Source: Candidatus Aphodousia faecipullorum (lineage in GTDB: Bacteria; Pseudomonadota; Gammaproteobacteria; Burkholderiales; Burkholderiaceae_F). Taken from it: a stretch of 64,000 nt of DNA. The translations under genes and the position numbers were made by a program. Shown here piece after piece: positions 20,301 to 31,241 of the stretch. The DNA is taken from NCBI GenBank assembly GCA_018714205.1, contig DVNR01000062.1, forward strand, positions 1-64,000, read 5' to 3'. The first letter of the stretch is position 1. Each line of letters begins with the position of its first letter. Below the pieces are notes generated by a model that saw only the letters and a program-made list of their open reading frames with translations, did no database searches and was not told the origin of the DNA.

Positions 20301-21342
20301 TTGTGGTCTGGCTGACTGCACGCACTTTATTGGCGAAATCAATCACGATGATCGACTCGTTGTCAACGCTCACGACCATACTGTGTATGAGGCCTCGCGC
20401 TGCGAACTTCAAAAAGTTTGGACAGAAGTCTCCTGGCAAATTGCGCGTCGTCGTGATAACCCGACTTGCGCGGATCAAGAGTACGATCGGTGCACGATGG
20501 AAGACGATACCGGGTTGTTTGTTCGCACGACATTTGACACTGAAGAAGATGTCGCCGCGCCCTATATTGCAACCGGCGTTCGCCCGAAGATGGCCATCTT
20601 GCGCGAACAGGGGGTGAACAGTCAGACTGAAATGGCAGCCGCGTTTACAAGAGCCGGTTTCGAAGCCTACGACGTTCACATGACGGACTTGATCGCCGGT
20701 CGTGCTGACCTTAAAGATTTTGTTGGTCTGGCGGCCTGCGGCGGCTTCTCGTACGGTGACGTTTTGGGAGCCGGCGGCGGTTGGGCGAAGACCATTCTTT
20801 GCAACAGCCAAATGCTTGATATGTTCTCGGCGTTCTTTAATCGTCCCGATACTTTTGCATTGGGTATTTGCAACGGCTGCCAAATGATGAGCCACCTGCG
20901 TGACATCATCCCCGGAGCAGAGCATTGGCCCGCCTTTGTCCGAAACATGAGCGAGCAGTTTGAAGCCCGTCTTGTTCAAGTTGAAGTCATGAAGAGTCCC
21001 TCCATCTTCTTTGACGGCATGGCCGGCTCAACGATGCCGATCGTCAACTCGCACGGCGAAGGACGAGTGCAGTGGCTGAAACCGGAAGACGCCCAGGAAG
21101 CGATTCTTGCGGCCCGCTACCTTGATCCGGCGGGACGTCCGACTGAACGTTATCCGTTTAACCCGAACGGATCAACCGACGGCATCACTTCCGTGACAAC
21201 TCCTGACGGTCGCTTTACGATCATGATGCCCCATCCGGAGCGCTCGCATCGCACGGTTCAATTGAGTTGGGCTCCTGACACGTTAGGTGAATTCAGTCCC
21301 TGGATGCGGATGTTCCGCAACGCCAGAAAGTTTGTCGGTTAA
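17395..21342 (+). CDS. purL: Phosphoribosylformylglycinamidine synthase
   Basis: Long ORF (1324 aa from TTG 17368; ATG at 17395 preferred). [35 protein letters not shown]-terminal glutaminase [14 protein letters not shown] and PHPERS. Confidence 0.97.
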   Translation: MSTTDSMFSLKATSALSEFRAARLLKTIRAIAPQVKAVSARYVHFVHASRALTDNEASRLNTLLSYGDEACDVKADATFMVIPRLGTISPWASKATDIARNCGLDVILRIERGTLYNVDFDGQTPDAVTLAKVAGVLHDRMTESVVDAGIDASVLFKELPGKAMVTVDLLTHGRQALADANLSMGLAMSEDEIDYLADAFTKANRNPTDVELMMFAQANSEHCRHKIFNARWTIDGKEMDKTLFGMIRETHKAHPEGTIVAYSDNAAIFEGAEVPRLYPRTPENEAFGKVFTEEKELTHTVFKVETHNHPTAISPFPGASTGSGGEIRDEGATGRGARPKAGLCGFTVSSLQLPDAPQVWENDKDVTDAEAHSDKPYGYPTRIANALSIMTDGPLGAAAFNNEFGRPNVLGYFRVFENNVAGRRYGYHKPIMLAGGIGNIRNDQTKKTSLPPGTLLISLGGPGMRIGLGGGAASSMTTGSNSEALDFDSVQRGNPEMERRAQEVIDRCWAAGDKNPILAIHDVGAGGLSNAMPELADLSGHGARLDLTKVPLEESGMSPLEIWCNESQERYSIAIAPESLEIFDEMCRRERCPYAVLGTISEDNTLVVSRQEGESAAVDMPMEVLLGKAPRMHRQVQHQESTLPAFDTKQIDLAKAVKDVLRHPTVASKNFLITIGDRTVGGLVHRDQMVGPWQVPVADAAVTNLSFVEYRGEAMSMGERTPLAIADSAAASRMAIGEAITNIASADIELGLVKLSANWMAACGSDGEDAKLYDAVSAASRLCQELGVAIPVGKDSLSMKTSWDEGGEKKSVTSPVSLIVSAAAPVRDVRLSLTPQLNTVKPSVLVAIDLGRGKARMAGSILAQVTQQFGNVTPDLDNAEDLKHFAKLVHKLMLAGCVLSYHDRSDGGLLTTIAEMMFAGHTGVTLTLDSMVESASAGDVAKALFNEELGAVLQVPVDRVEEVIAEVKACGLADCTHFIGEINHDDRLVVNAHDHTVYEASRCELQKVWTEVSWQIARRRDNPTCADQEYDRCTMEDDTGLFVRTTFDTEEDVAAPYIATGVRPKMAILREQGVNSQTEMAAAFTRAGFEAYDVHMTDLIAGRADLKDFVGLAACGGFSYGDVLGAGGGWAKTILCNSQMLDMFSAFFNRPDTFALGICNGCQMMSHLRDIIPGAEHWPAFVRNMSEQFEARLVQVEVMKSPSIFFDGMAGSTMPIVNSHGEGRVQWLKPEDAQEAILAARYLDPAGRPTERYPFNPNGSTDGITSVTTPDGRFTIMMPHPERSHRTVQLSWAPDTLGEFSPWMRMFRNARKFVG

Positions 21343-21359
21343 AATTTCGGCATAAAATA

Positions 21360-21400
21360 AAGGGCTTGATGGGCATGTTCCACAAGCCCTTAGTTTTTTT
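21360..21400 (+). terminator. Rho-independent terminator after purL
   Basis: AAGGGCTTG-N14-CAAGCCCTT followed by AGTTTTTTT. Confidence 0.8.
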
Positions 21401-21414
21401 GGAAAGGATCAAAA

Positions 21415-22053
21415 ATGCCCTTTGATCTCTGGGTGAGTTTTACGATAGCAGCCGCCATTTTAGCCGTGGCTCCCGGGCCGGATAACTTGTTTGTTTTGTT
21501 GCAGTCCGCTCTTTATGGCGCTCGCGCCGGTATTTTTGTGACACTCGGATTGTGCGTGGGCGTCTGCATTCAAACCATGCTTGCTGCATTCGGAGTCGCA
21601 GCTGTGGTGGCCGCATCTCCCACACTGCTTTTCATTATTCAATGCACTGGTGCCGCTTACCTTTTGTATCTTGCTTGGGGAGCATGGCACGCTCAAGCGG
21701 AAGCCGGTGACGGGGAGAGCTTGAAAAAACTTGTGAAACTCACTCCGTTTCAGTATTGGCGGCGCGGCATCCTCATGAATATTACCAATCCAAAGGTGTT
21801 AATTTTTTTCTTGGCTTTTTTCCCTCAATTCATAGTCAAAGGTTCTAGCGAAACCCAAGTGATGATTCAAATGCTGATCATGGGGTTGACCTTCATGGTC
21901 TGTACATTGGTGGTCTTCTCGATGATTGCATGGTGCGCCGGAACCTTGGCCGATCGTTTGCGCAGCGCGAAAGTTCAGACGATTCTAAATAAAACGAGCG
22001 CAGTGATTTTCACATTGCTCGCCATTTCAACTCTATTGTGGAAAGCCAATTAG
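21415..22053 (+). CDS. LysE/RhtB family amino-acid exporter
   Basis: ORF 212 aa; AVAPGPDNLFVLLQSALYGARAGIFVTLGLCVG, ITNPKVLIFFLAFFPQFI. Confidence 0.9.
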   Translation: MPFDLWVSFTIAAAILAVAPGPDNLFVLLQSALYGARAGIFVTLGLCVGVCIQTMLAAFGVAAVVAASPTLLFIIQCTGAAYLLYLAWGAWHAQAEAGDGESLKKLVKLTPFQYWRRGILMNITNPKVLIFFLAFFPQFIVKGSSETQVMIQMLIMGLTFMVCTLVVFSMIAWCAGTLADRLRSAKVQTILNKTSAVIFTLLAISTLLWKAN

Positions 22054-22062
22054 GAGTGAGTT

Positions 22063-23292
22063 ATGACCTCTGAAACACGTCGCCGTGATGTTTTACTGAT
22101 CACTCTCTTAGGATTGGGGCACTCGATATCGCATTTTTTTCAATTGGTCATCCCTCCGCTATTTCCGTGGATCATGCCTGAATTTGGTGTGAACTATACG
22201 CAGATGGGTGCGGTGATGACGCTTTTTTTCATCACAAGCACGGCCGGACAAGCCGCAAGCGGCATCATTTCCGATAAATGGGGGGCGAAAAAGACGCTTT
22301 TTAGCGGAATTTCGCTGCTATTGATCGCCTCGATTATTTTGGCCATCGCTCCTAGTTACTATGTCCTTTTTCTCGTAACCTTCTTAGCCGGCATGGGCAA
22401 TTCCGTTTTTCATCCGACCGATTACTCGCTAATGAATCGACTTGTGTCGGCTGATCGGCTTCCATTCGCTTTTTCCATCCACTTGATCATGGGTAATGTG
22501 GGTTGGATCATCGCGCCGATTTTGATGGTTGGCGTGGCTTCGATTTTTGGTTGGCGAGCTGCAGCCGTAGCTGCTGGAGGTGTCGTCGCTTGCGTGCTTT
22601 TGATGTTTGTTTTCGCGCGCCACCTTTTTGATTTAGATCCCGCGGCTCATGACCTTGGTAGTCAAAAGAATCGTTCGATGACTAAAGAGCCTGAGGAAAG
22701 CAAGGCGGGCAGTTTCGCTTTTTTGCTAGCGCCGGCAGTGTGGCTTTGTTTCGGATTTTTCTTTTTCAACTCTTTCGCCTTAAGCATTCTTCAAAATTTC
22801 TCACCGTCGATTTTCGGAGAGGTTTATCAGGTACCGCATGAAACCGCGACAATGGGCTTGACAAGCTATATGGTGGGTAACGCCGTCGGCGTCGTTGTCG
22901 GCGCATGGCTTGCCAAACTTTTCACCGATAGCGAACGGGTTGTGGCCAGTTGCTTGTCCGTTTCTTTTCTAATGGCTTGTGTTTTGGCCACAGGGATGAT
23001 TCCAACATGGAGCATCTTTATCGTGATGGCCGTTTTGGGACTGGGATGCGGATTAGCCAATCCGTCACGAGACATGATGATTCGATCAACCTGCATGCAA
23101 AAAGTTGGGAAAAATAGTTTTGGACGTGTATACGGATTTACCTACTGCGGGATGGATTTCGGCCAGACTTTGGCTCCGTTGGCTGCGGGCGCTTTATTGG
23201 ATTTAGGCTATTACATGGCGGCTTTGGCCCTCGTTGCCGCAATGCAGCTATGCGCAATATTCACAACGATCGGTGTGAGAAAACAACGCTAA
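22063..23292 (+). CDS. MFS transporter
   Basis: ORF 409 aa; about 12 hydrophobic segments, SGIISDKWGAKKTLF loop motif. Confidence 0.88.
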   Translation: MTSETRRRDVLLITLLGLGHSISHFFQLVIPPLFPWIMPEFGVNYTQMGAVMTLFFITSTAGQAASGIISDKWGAKKTLFSGISLLLIASIILAIAPSYYVLFLVTFLAGMGNSVFHPTDYSLMNRLVSADRLPFAFSIHLIMGNVGWIIAPILMVGVASIFGWRAAAVAAGGVVACVLLMFVFARHLFDLDPAAHDLGSQKNRSMTKEPEESKAGSFAFLLAPAVWLCFGFFFFNSFALSILQNFSPSIFGEVYQVPHETATMGLTSYMVGNAVGVVVGAWLAKLFTDSERVVASCLSVSFLMACVLATGMIPTWSIFIVMAVLGLGCGLANPSRDMMIRSTCMQKVGKNSFGRVYGFTYCGMDFGQTLAPLAAGALLDLGYYMAALALVAAMQLCAIFTTIGVRKQR

Positions 23293-23365
23293 ACAACAAG
23301 TCTGGTCAACGGGTCGGTTTTAAGCAATGATCAAAATCGACCCATTTTTTAGATAAAAGAACAGA

Positions 23366-24106
23366 CTAGTGCTTCTTCCCAAGCCACTTTTCATAAATCT
23401 TGTCGTATTCACCACTGGCTTTGATGGCTGCCAATCCCTTGTTTAATTTTTCAGCCAGTGCTTTGTTATTTTTGGAAACTGCAAAACCGACTTGCTTGGG
23501 ATTGTATAGGTGAGGCACAATGAGGAGGTCTTTGTCATTGTGCTGACTTTGGTAGTGACGGGCGGTGGTGTCTCCAAGCAGCGCTGCAGCGCAACCGCCC
23601 ATTTTGAGTTCCATTAAAGCTTCCGCCACTTGATCAAAATTCATCACTTTGGCATCTTTAACCGATTGCGCCAATAGGGAACCGGTTGAACCGATTTGAG
23701 CGCAAATGGGTTTGCCCTGAATGTCATCCAACGTTTTGTATTTGCCTTCATTGGACGCCTTGATCACCATCGCTAAGCCGACGTCATAGTATGGGTCAGA
23801 AAAGAGCACTTGTTTTTGACGTTCCTCTGTGATGGTGATTGCCGCAACCGCCACATCAATCATGTTCGTTTGCAAGGCCGGAATGATGCCGGCAAATTGC
23901 ATGTTTTGAATTTTCGCTTCGTCGCCGACCGCTTTTGCAACCGCTTTGATGATGTCCATGTCAAAACCGACGATTTCTTCGGTTTGCGGGTCTTTAAATT
24001 CAAAAGGCGCCAGACCGGCGTCGGTCCCGACAAGGATGGTGCCGGCTTGGGCGGATGCGCAACCGAGAATGCCAGCGATCAGAAGGGAGACAATCGATTT
24101 TTTCAT
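23366..24106 (-). CDS. Amino-acid ABC transporter substrate-binding protein
   Basis: ORF 246 aa with signal peptide; ILVGTDAGLAPFEFKDPQTEEIVGFDMDIIKAVAKAVG. Confidence 0.92.
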   Translation of the reverse strand: MKKSIVSLLIAGILGCASAQAGTILVGTDAGLAPFEFKDPQTEEIVGFDMDIIKAVAKAVGDEAKIQNMQFAGIIPALQTNMIDVAVAAITITEERQKQVLFSDPYYDVGLAMVIKASNEGKYKTLDDIQGKPICAQIGSTGSLLAQSVKDAKVMNFDQVAEALMELKMGGCAAALLGDTTARHYQSQHNDKDLLIVPHLYNPKQVGFAVSKNNKALAEKLNKGLAAIKASGEYDKIYEKWLGKKH

Positions 24107-24624
24107 TTTTAATCCTTTCGTAATTCGTTAAAAAGTGAATTAAGTTTGGTGCAGTTTAATCTTTTCGAAATCTCTTGTTTATCTATAACCGATTGAATAT
24201 AAAAAGGATTTCTCTTCTATCTGTCGACAAATTTTCTGAAATGCCGACTTTTTCCTCAAAATGCTGAAACAAAATGTTTTGATTTGTTCGACTTCATGAA
24301 GTTACCTGACGGGAGTGGGGCCTTTCTAGAGCGCTTGATTTCAATGGATGGCTTATTAGGAAATTTTTGTCACCTTGATGAGTCAAATGCTATGGAAAAA
24401 TGGCGTTGTCCGTCGACAAAATATAATTTTGACTAAAATCAAAAATTCTTACTTTCTTTGCAATAATCTGAATGGATGGGTTTCTTTTTATCTTTGTAAG
24501 TGAAAAGTTCGCGATGAAGATTAGCCAATGACAATGATGCCTTATTTCGGAAAACTACGTGTTTTAACCTAGAGGCAGCTGGTGCTATGATTGTCCGAGT
24601 TTTTCAAACCCTGGAGAAACCTCT

Positions 24625-26049
24625 ATGTGCACCAGCATTTTGGTCGGCTCAGAAGTAACTGCCGACGGCTCTTACATTATTACTCGAAGCGCGGATCACG
24701 CCTCCCGCAGTCCGCAACACTTTATCATTCATCCGGCCGTGAGCGGACAAAAGCGCATCCACAGCACAGCCGCTTGCGGAGGCGTCAATCACTTTTCCTG
24801 GCCGATGCCGGAAAATACGCTTCGCTACACATCGTTTCCCAATTGGAAAACACACTTGCACGGCGGTGAAGGGTTTAATGAAGCCGGTTTCGGCATGACC
24901 GCGACGGAATCCATTTTCGCCAAACCTGAGGTGCTTGCCGTTGATCCCTATAACGAAGAATCAGGGATCACTGAAGATGACATTCCCGACGTGATTTTGC
25001 CCCAGTGTCGCACGGCGATTGAAGGTGTTAAGCTTCTAGGTCACATCGTTGAAGAGGTCGGCGCCGGTGAAGGTTTCGGCGTCGCTTTCGTTGACAAGGA
25101 TGGCATTTGGTGGTTTGAAACCGGTTCCGGTCACCAATGGATCGCTCAAAAACTGCCTCAAGACAAGTACTACACGACCGGCAACCAAGGGCGCTTGCAG
25201 GACTACGATCCGAACTCCTCTGAAATGATGGCTAGCCCCACTCTCGTAAGTTTCGCTCGGGAGCACGGTTTTTATAAACCGGAGACAGACGGCGCTTTTA
25301 ATTTCTCCAAAGTCTATACCCGCAACGATGAGCGCGACCGTATCTACAACGATCCGCGTGTCTGGCAAATCCAAAAGCGCTTTAACCCGAGCTTGGTCCA
25401 AGATCCGCACGACGGACGCAATTTCCCTGTTTATCTCAAACCGGAAGCTAAGATCAGCTTATCTGACATTCGCTCCATCATGCGTGACCATTATGAGGGA
25501 ACGGAACATGACCCGTACACGAACGGCTTAAACGGCAAAGAACCGTGGCGTCCGATCAGTGTGTTCCGCACGTATGAAACGCACATCATGCATGTGCGTC
25601 CCTGGCTTCCGAAAGAAATCGGGGAGGTCGTATATCTGGCGCTCGGCATGGCCGATCTTTCCGTTTTCGTGCCGTTTTACGCCGGTCTCGAGAATGAGCC
25701 CATGAGCTATCAGGTGGGCACGGCAGATGCCGACTCGTTCTCCGCTTTCTGGAAATTTAAACGCTTGCAAACCTTGGCGATGCAAGATTACGCCACGTTG
25801 GCTCCGATTGTGAAAAAGGCATTTTCTCGATTTGAACAGAGCTGTGATAAAGCGCAAGTTGAGATGGAAGCCGCTTACCTTAAAGCGGAAAGCCGTGAAG
25901 CCGCACAGGCGCTTTTAAACGCGTTTAACCATAAAGTGATTGCGGACGCTCAAGCTTTGGCTGAGTCGTTGATGAACGAATGCTTCACCGTGCTAACAGA
26001 GAAAGTTGAAGCGATTGTTCCGTTTAGAAACGGTAAGCATGTAGACTAG
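24625..26049 (+). CDS. C69-family (Ntn-hydrolase) dipeptidase
   Basis: ORF 474 aa beginning M-C-TSILVG (N-terminal Cys nucleophile); PepD-like region YTTGNQGRLQDYDPNS. Confidence 0.88.
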   Translation: MCTSILVGSEVTADGSYIITRSADHASRSPQHFIIHPAVSGQKRIHSTAACGGVNHFSWPMPENTLRYTSFPNWKTHLHGGEGFNEAGFGMTATESIFAKPEVLAVDPYNEESGITEDDIPDVILPQCRTAIEGVKLLGHIVEEVGAGEGFGVAFVDKDGIWWFETGSGHQWIAQKLPQDKYYTTGNQGRLQDYDPNSSEMMASPTLVSFAREHGFYKPETDGAFNFSKVYTRNDERDRIYNDPRVWQIQKRFNPSLVQDPHDGRNFPVYLKPEAKISLSDIRSIMRDHYEGTEHDPYTNGLNGKEPWRPISVFRTYETHIMHVRPWLPKEIGEVVYLALGMADLSVFVPFYAGLENEPMSYQVGTADADSFSAFWKFKRLQTLAMQDYATLAPIVKKAFSRFEQSCDKAQVEMEAAYLKAESREAAQALLNAFNHKVIADAQALAESLMNECFTVLTEKVEAIVPFRNGKHVD

Positions 26050-26081
26050 TATTTGTTTCTAGTTTCTAAAGAGAAGCGAAC

Positions 26082-26113
26082 AACGGGAACACCCAAAAAG
26101 TGTTCCCGTTTGA
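26082..26113. terminator. Terminator-like hairpin
   Basis: AACGGGAACAC-CCAAAAA-GTGTTCCCGTT, short T tail. Confidence 0.65.
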
Positions 26114-26119
26114 CGTTCA

Positions 26120-26652
26120 TTCTTCGTTTCCATCAGCGCCTTTACAGTTAAGGGACACAACCAATCCGGCAACACTTGAACGAGTTAACCGCCTCTTAGA
26201 TCGTCTAGAACAGTCAAATCGGGCAATATACCAATGCCGAAATGAAGTCTAACGGCGTCCAGGATGACTGATGCGCTGTTTGAAGAAAATTGGCCGCTAA
26301 ACTCGATATCAATGCTTTCTTTACTGTTCTTTAATCGCATTGGTAGAGGCATTTGCAATTGACCGATCAATTCATGCCGCGTTAAATCGGTTGGGTGTGA
26401 TGGAGTTCCCTTTTGCTCTAAATATTGCTTGGAGGCACGCAATACGCTTCTGCAAAATCTCAATTTGTGGGAGATGTAGTTTAGGTCGCGAAGGCCCAAT
26501 GTTTGAAACGCGATGTCCAGACGGTTTTTTGTTAAATCCGGCAAGCCGTTAAGTGTGATCAACTCAACTTGAACAGCGGGAAATTTTTGCATCAATCGCA
26601 AAACTGTCTTAGTAAACAACTCTCGACTAAAGCAAAGGCTCCGGATGTTCAT
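26120..26652 (-). pseudogene. Degenerate LysR-family regulator (effector domain only; N-terminal HTH absent, in-frame stop)
   Basis: ORF 26185..26652 encodes a LysR effector-domain-like sequence without HTH. Past the TAA at 26185 the same frame continues LVQVLPDWLCPLTVKALMETKN, a typical LysR C-terminal continuation. Confidence 0.75.
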
Positions 26653-26841
26653 CCGTTAGTTGACAGAGAGTCTTATCTTGATCAGCTTAATTTATTCAAA
26701 TCCAATGCGGAAAAACTACTGCAATCAGGTTAATTTCGTTAGAGGAAGGGGAGGGGCGAATAAAAACCGATCAAAAATTTGATCGGTCCAAAGGGATCAG
26801 AAACCCCTTGCGCCTGTCGCCTGGCGCAAAGGGTTGAAAGA

Positions 26842-27636
26842 TTATTTGCCGACGTTAATCTTGGCTTTTTGGAACAATTGTTGGATGTTTTCCTGAACTT
26901 TGGTTTGGACCAACATATTGCGATAGTGATCCTTGCTCTTTTCGTATTCAGGGAAGAGCTGAGCCTTGCGGGTGTCGTCAACGCGAATCACATAGAAAAG
27001 ACCATTGGCGCGAACCGGAACTTCAGTGTAAGCGCCTTTATCCAAATTGCGAATCGCATAACCGATCATTTGCGGATAGCGAGCTGAAGAAGCCCATGTG
27101 TCAATCTTGCCGCCCTTGTCCTTGGTTGCCGTGTCAACAGAGTACTTTTTCGCGACATCCGCAAACTTGTCACCGCCCTTTAAAGCATCGGTCACTTTCT
27201 TGGCGTCCGCTTCCGTCTTTACCGTGATCACGCTCACCTTGTATTCACGATCGCCGTAGATCTTCTTTTGTTCTTCGTAGAACTTCTTCACATCAGCGTC
27301 TTTGACCGGGCTCTTTTTCGCATAGTCGGCGACCAATGCGTTAATCAAAACCGTGTCACGGGCGTTATTGAGGGCCTGTTTAACTTCGGAACGGTTGGCG
27401 AGCTTCAAACGGTTAGCTTCTTGCAAAAGCACTTCGCGTTCGATCATTTGATTGCGAACCTGCATTTCCAATTCCGGCGTGCGTTTTTGGCCGCTCTTGA
27501 CAATTTGCTGAATAACCGCTTCCTGATCCTTTGCGGAAATCGTCTTGCCGTTAACCGTAACCGCCGTCGGAGCGGCAAAGGCCATCGTAGAAGCCAAAGC
27601 TAGCGCCAAACCGGCGACTAAAGTTTTTTGTTGCAT
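26842..27636 (-). CDS. Periplasmic PpiC/parvulin-type peptidyl-prolyl cis-trans isomerase
   Basis: ORF track starts at 27792; ATG at 27636 begins a signal peptide MQQKTLVAGLALALASTMAFA. Parvulin-like body. Confidence 0.85.
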   Translation of the reverse strand: MQQKTLVAGLALALASTMAFAAPTAVTVNGKTISAKDQEAVIQQIVKSGQKRTPELEMQVRNQMIEREVLLQEANRLKLANRSEVKQALNNARDTVLINALVADYAKKSPVKDADVKKFYEEQKKIYGDREYKVSVITVKTEADAKKVTDALKGGDKFADVAKKYSVDTATKDKGGKIDTWASSARYPQMIGYAIRNLDKGAYTEVPVRANGLFYVIRVDDTRKAQLFPEYEKSKDHYRNMLVQTKVQENIQQLFQKAKINVGK

Positions 27637-27674
27637 AACAACGATCCTTTTTATATGAATGAAAATGAATTCGA

Positions 27675-28274
27675 TCAATGCTGTTGGTCGATATTTTGCG
27701 CTTCTCGGGCATATTTGGCGACATAGAAGCCGACACCAATTGTAAAAAGAAGTGTCAGTCCTAATAAGCCGAAAAGCTTGAAGTCTACCCAAATGTCCAT
27801 GCTGAACGTGTAAGCGACAAAAAGGTTAATAAAACCAATCACCACTAAAAAATAAAGGCAGGCTCTTTCTAGATTGTCCCAAATATTCTGAGGCATCTCA
27901 AGCCCCGCGAACACGTTTTTAATATAGCCTTTACCCTTAATCCGGCCATAAATCAAAATGCCTGCAAAAAGCCAATAAAGCAATGTGGGTTTCCACTGGA
28001 TGAATTCCGGCTTTTGAAACGCGATCGTCATACCGCCGAAAAGGACAACCAAAAGTGTTGAAAAAACAGCCATTTTGCTCGGTTTTTCACCTCGGGCCAA
28101 AATAAAGGCCATCTGCAAAAGGCTCGCCACGATAATGACCGCCGTTGCCGAAACAATGGGGATCAAGTCCGTCGCGACAGGAATCAAGGGGGAAAGTTCT
28201 TCAGTGTACGAACCGGCCGCCTTAAAGGTGATAAAAAAACAAATAACAGGTAAGAGGTCGAAAAAAGCTTTCAC
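27675..28274 (-). CDS. yciB: Septation protein A / inner-membrane YciB
   Basis: ORF 199 aa; MKAFFDLLPVICFFITFKAAG...GGMTIAFQKPEFIQWKPTLLYWLF. Confidence 0.93.
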   Translation of the reverse strand: MKAFFDLLPVICFFITFKAAGSYTEELSPLIPVATDLIPIVSATAVIIVASLLQMAFILARGEKPSKMAVFSTLLVVLFGGMTIAFQKPEFIQWKPTLLYWLFAGILIYGRIKGKGYIKNVFAGLEMPQNIWDNLERACLYFLVVIGFINLFVAYTFSMDIWVDFKLFGLLGLTLLFTIGVGFYVAKYAREAQNIDQQH

Positions 28275-28475
28275 GGCAATCTTTCTGTTGTCGTCAACAC
28301 ATTAAACAATAAAACAGTGCGAACTATAGCGCCAAAGCGGTGTCTTTCGCTAAAAACCGCAAAACTTCGATACATCTTTGTCGGTGGTCGGCGTATCTTG
28401 TGTTTGTTTTTCGTTAAACTAGCAAGCCTATCATCGATGACAATCTTCGCGATTGTGACTATCGGAGGCTATACT

Positions 28476-31241
28476 GTGAAATCCCTTAAATGGATTGCGG
28501 TCACGGGTGTTGTGTTAGCCTGTGCGGCGGCAATCGGCTATTGGCAAAAGGATACGAAAGCTCCTATGAATGAAACTCAGCACGTAGAAGAGGCAAAAGC
28601 CCAGAAAATGCATACGGTCGAAGGCGTTACCGAATATCGCCTCAATAACGGCCTGCGCGTCTTGCTCTTTCCAGACTCAAGCAAACCCACCATCACAGTC
28701 AACATGACCTATCTAGTGGGATCACGTCACGAAGGCTATGGCGAGACCGGCATGGCCCACCTTTTGGAACACCTGATGTTCAAGGGGTCGAAAAATTATC
28801 CCGAGCCCACCAAAGAATTCACTAAACGCGGTTTTCGCATGAATGGCTCCACCTGGTTGGATCGCACTAATTATTTTGTCTCCTTCACGGCGACTGAGGA
28901 CAACTTGGATTGGGCGCTGGGCTGGAGCGCGGATGCGATGACCAACTCCTTTATCGCTCAAAAGGATCTCGACACCGAAATGACCGTGGTGCGTAACGAA
29001 TTTGAAATGGGCGAAAACAACCCGGTCAACGTTTTGCTCAAACGCATGCAGTCTGTCCTTTTCGACTGGCATAACTACGGCAACAGCACCATCGGCGCCC
29101 GAAGCGATATCGAACACGTGAAGATTGAAAACCTTCAAGCGTTCTACCATCGTTACTATCAGCCGGACAATGCGGTGCTGACGGTATCCGGCAAATTCGA
29201 TGAGGTGCAGACGTTAGCGAAGATCGAGCGAATTTTCGGCGCGATTCCGAAGCCCGATCGCGAGTTGCCGCAACTTTGGACAGAGGAGCCCGTTGCTGAT
29301 GGTCCTCGTTACTTTGAAATTCGCCGTTCCGGTGAAATGAAGGTGGTCAGCGTCGCTTATCGTATTCCGAGCGCTTTGCATCCGGATGGGCAACTGATCA
29401 ATTTAGGGGCAGATGTCATGGGCGACACGCCCCGCGGACGCCTTCACAAGGCGCTCGTTGAAACGGGAATCGCCACGCAAGTCTTCGCTTGGCCGATGCC
29501 GGCTCACGATCCCGGATTCGCATTCTTTGCCGCGATGCTTCCGAAAGATGGCGATGAGGTGAAAGCTCGGGAGATTTTAGTCAACACGGTGGAATCCGCC
29601 TTTAAAGAAAAGCCTTTGACGCAAGATGAACTTTCTTTGATGGCGCGTGAAGAAAAAACGCTTTACGAACGGATGTTCGCTGATCCGGAAGCGTTTGGCG
29701 TGGATATTTCCGATTACATCGCTTTGGGTGATTGGCGACTGTTCTTCATCCATCGCGACAGCTGGGAAAAGATGAAAGCTGAAGACGTTGCCTCAGCTTG
29801 GAGCCGCTATTTCGTGCGTGACAACCGAGTGGTGGGTGTCTTCATTCCTGATGACAAGCCGCAACGGGCTCAAATGACTCCGGCTCCCACATTGGATGAA
29901 GTTTTGTCCCAGTACCAATTCAAGTCGGAAGGCCAAGAAGCGGAAGTTTTTGACTCGAGCCCTGAAAACTTGAACGCCCGAACCGAGCGTTTCACGATTG
30001 GCGATGTCAATGTCGCTCTCTTACCGAAAAAGACACGTGGCCAAACCGTGGTGGTGCGAACGAATTTCCGCTTCGGCGATTATGAAACACGTGCCGGCAA
30101 GCGAGCCATCGGCATGTTGATGGGGGCAATGTTTGAGCGCGGCACTTCCACAATGAACCGTGAGCAAATCACTGACCAATTCACGAAACTGCAAATTGAC
30201 GGGGGAGTGGGTAGCTACACCACAACCCGGGATAATTTAGCGGCATCGTTGGCGTTAATGACGCAACTTTGGTCGGATTCGACTATGCCTGCCAAGGACT
30301 TTGACGAATTAAAGGCAGAAATGGCCAACGACATTCAATCTCGGATGGATGATCCGAGAATTCTCGCCCGTGACGCCATCGCCGAGCACTTCAACCACTA
30401 TCCTAAGAACGATCCGCGTTATCGTTTGACGAGCAAGGAATTAAAGGATGCTGTTGATGCGGCAACGCTTGCCGATGTCAAGGCTTATTACAACGAGCAA
30501 TTTGGAATTGCACGAGGCGAGATTTCCATTGTCGGTGACTTTGATGCGCAAGCGGTGAAAGCACAACTGCAAGAACTTTTGAAAGCGAAGGTTTCCCAAG
30601 TTCCTTATGAACGCATTGTGCGCGAGTATCAACCGGTTGCCGGCACTCACATCATCATTGACACGCCTGACAAAGAAAACGCGACCATCATGGCGCAGCT
30701 CACTTTTGAAGGAAACAAAAACGACGATGATGCGATCGCCATGCACGTCGCCAACTGGATTTTCGGCGGCAGCAACGGTTTGTCGAATCACCTCATGACG
30801 CGCTTGCGTCAGAAGGAAGGCTTAAGCTACGGAGCAGGTAGCTCAGTTTTGATTCCGGCTTTCGGCAATGAAGCCACTTGGGTGATGCAGGCTATTCTCG
30901 CTCCGCAAAATCTTAAAAAGGCGGAAGCCGCTCTTTATGAGGAAATCGACCGTGCGATTAAAGACGGTTTCACTCAGGAAGAGCTAGAAGAAGCCAAGAA
31001 GGGCTACATTGACTATCGCGCGATTAACCGCAGTCAAGACGCGTTAGTGGCTTCTCAATGGGTGGCTCTCATGCAGGAAGGCAGTGACTGGACTGAGTCG
31101 AAAGAAAACGATGAGAAAATTAAGAATCTCACTTTGGATGAAGTCAATGCCGCTTTCCGAAAGATGGTCAAGCGTGAGAATCTCACGGTAGTTTTAGCCG
31201 GCGATCAGAAAAAAGCGATTGATCAAATCGGCGAAAACTAA
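28476..31241 (+). CDS. M16 (pitrilysin) family zinc metallopeptidase, membrane-anchored
   Basis: ORF track starts at 28317; GTG 28476 behind GGAGG is likely. HLLEHLMFKGS (HXXEH) motif; two M16 halves in one chain. Confidence 0.92.
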   Translation: MKSLKWIAVTGVVLACAAAIGYWQKDTKAPMNETQHVEEAKAQKMHTVEGVTEYRLNNGLRVLLFPDSSKPTITVNMTYLVGSRHEGYGETGMAHLLEHLMFKGSKNYPEPTKEFTKRGFRMNGSTWLDRTNYFVSFTATEDNLDWALGWSADAMTNSFIAQKDLDTEMTVVRNEFEMGENNPVNVLLKRMQSVLFDWHNYGNSTIGARSDIEHVKIENLQAFYHRYYQPDNAVLTVSGKFDEVQTLAKIERIFGAIPKPDRELPQLWTEEPVADGPRYFEIRRSGEMKVVSVAYRIPSALHPDGQLINLGADVMGDTPRGRLHKALVETGIATQVFAWPMPAHDPGFAFFAAMLPKDGDEVKAREILVNTVESAFKEKPLTQDELSLMAREEKTLYERMFADPEAFGVDISDYIALGDWRLFFIHRDSWEKMKAEDVASAWSRYFVRDNRVVGVFIPDDKPQRAQMTPAPTLDEVLSQYQFKSEGQEAEVFDSSPENLNARTERFTIGDVNVALLPKKTRGQTVVVRTNFRFGDYETRAGKRAIGMLMGAMFERGTSTMNREQITDQFTKLQIDGGVGSYTTTRDNLAASLALMTQLWSDSTMPAKDFDELKAEMANDIQSRMDDPRILARDAIAEHFNHYPKNDPRYRLTSKELKDAVDAATLADVKAYYNEQFGIARGEISIVGDFDAQAVKAQLQELLKAKVSQVPYERIVREYQPVAGTHIIIDTPDKENATIMAQLTFEGNKNDDDAIAMHVANWIFGGSNGLSNHLMTRLRQKEGLSYGAGSSVLIPAFGNEATWVMQAILAPQNLKKAEAALYEEIDRAIKDGFTQEELEEAKKGYIDYRAINRSQDALVASQWVALMQEGSDWTESKENDEKIKNLTLDEVNAAFRKMVKRENLTVVLAGDQKKAIDQIGEN

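Noticed and set aside
20200-20979. 259-aa minus-strand ORF opposite purL
   Set aside because: Antisense shadow of purL; no recognisable domain.
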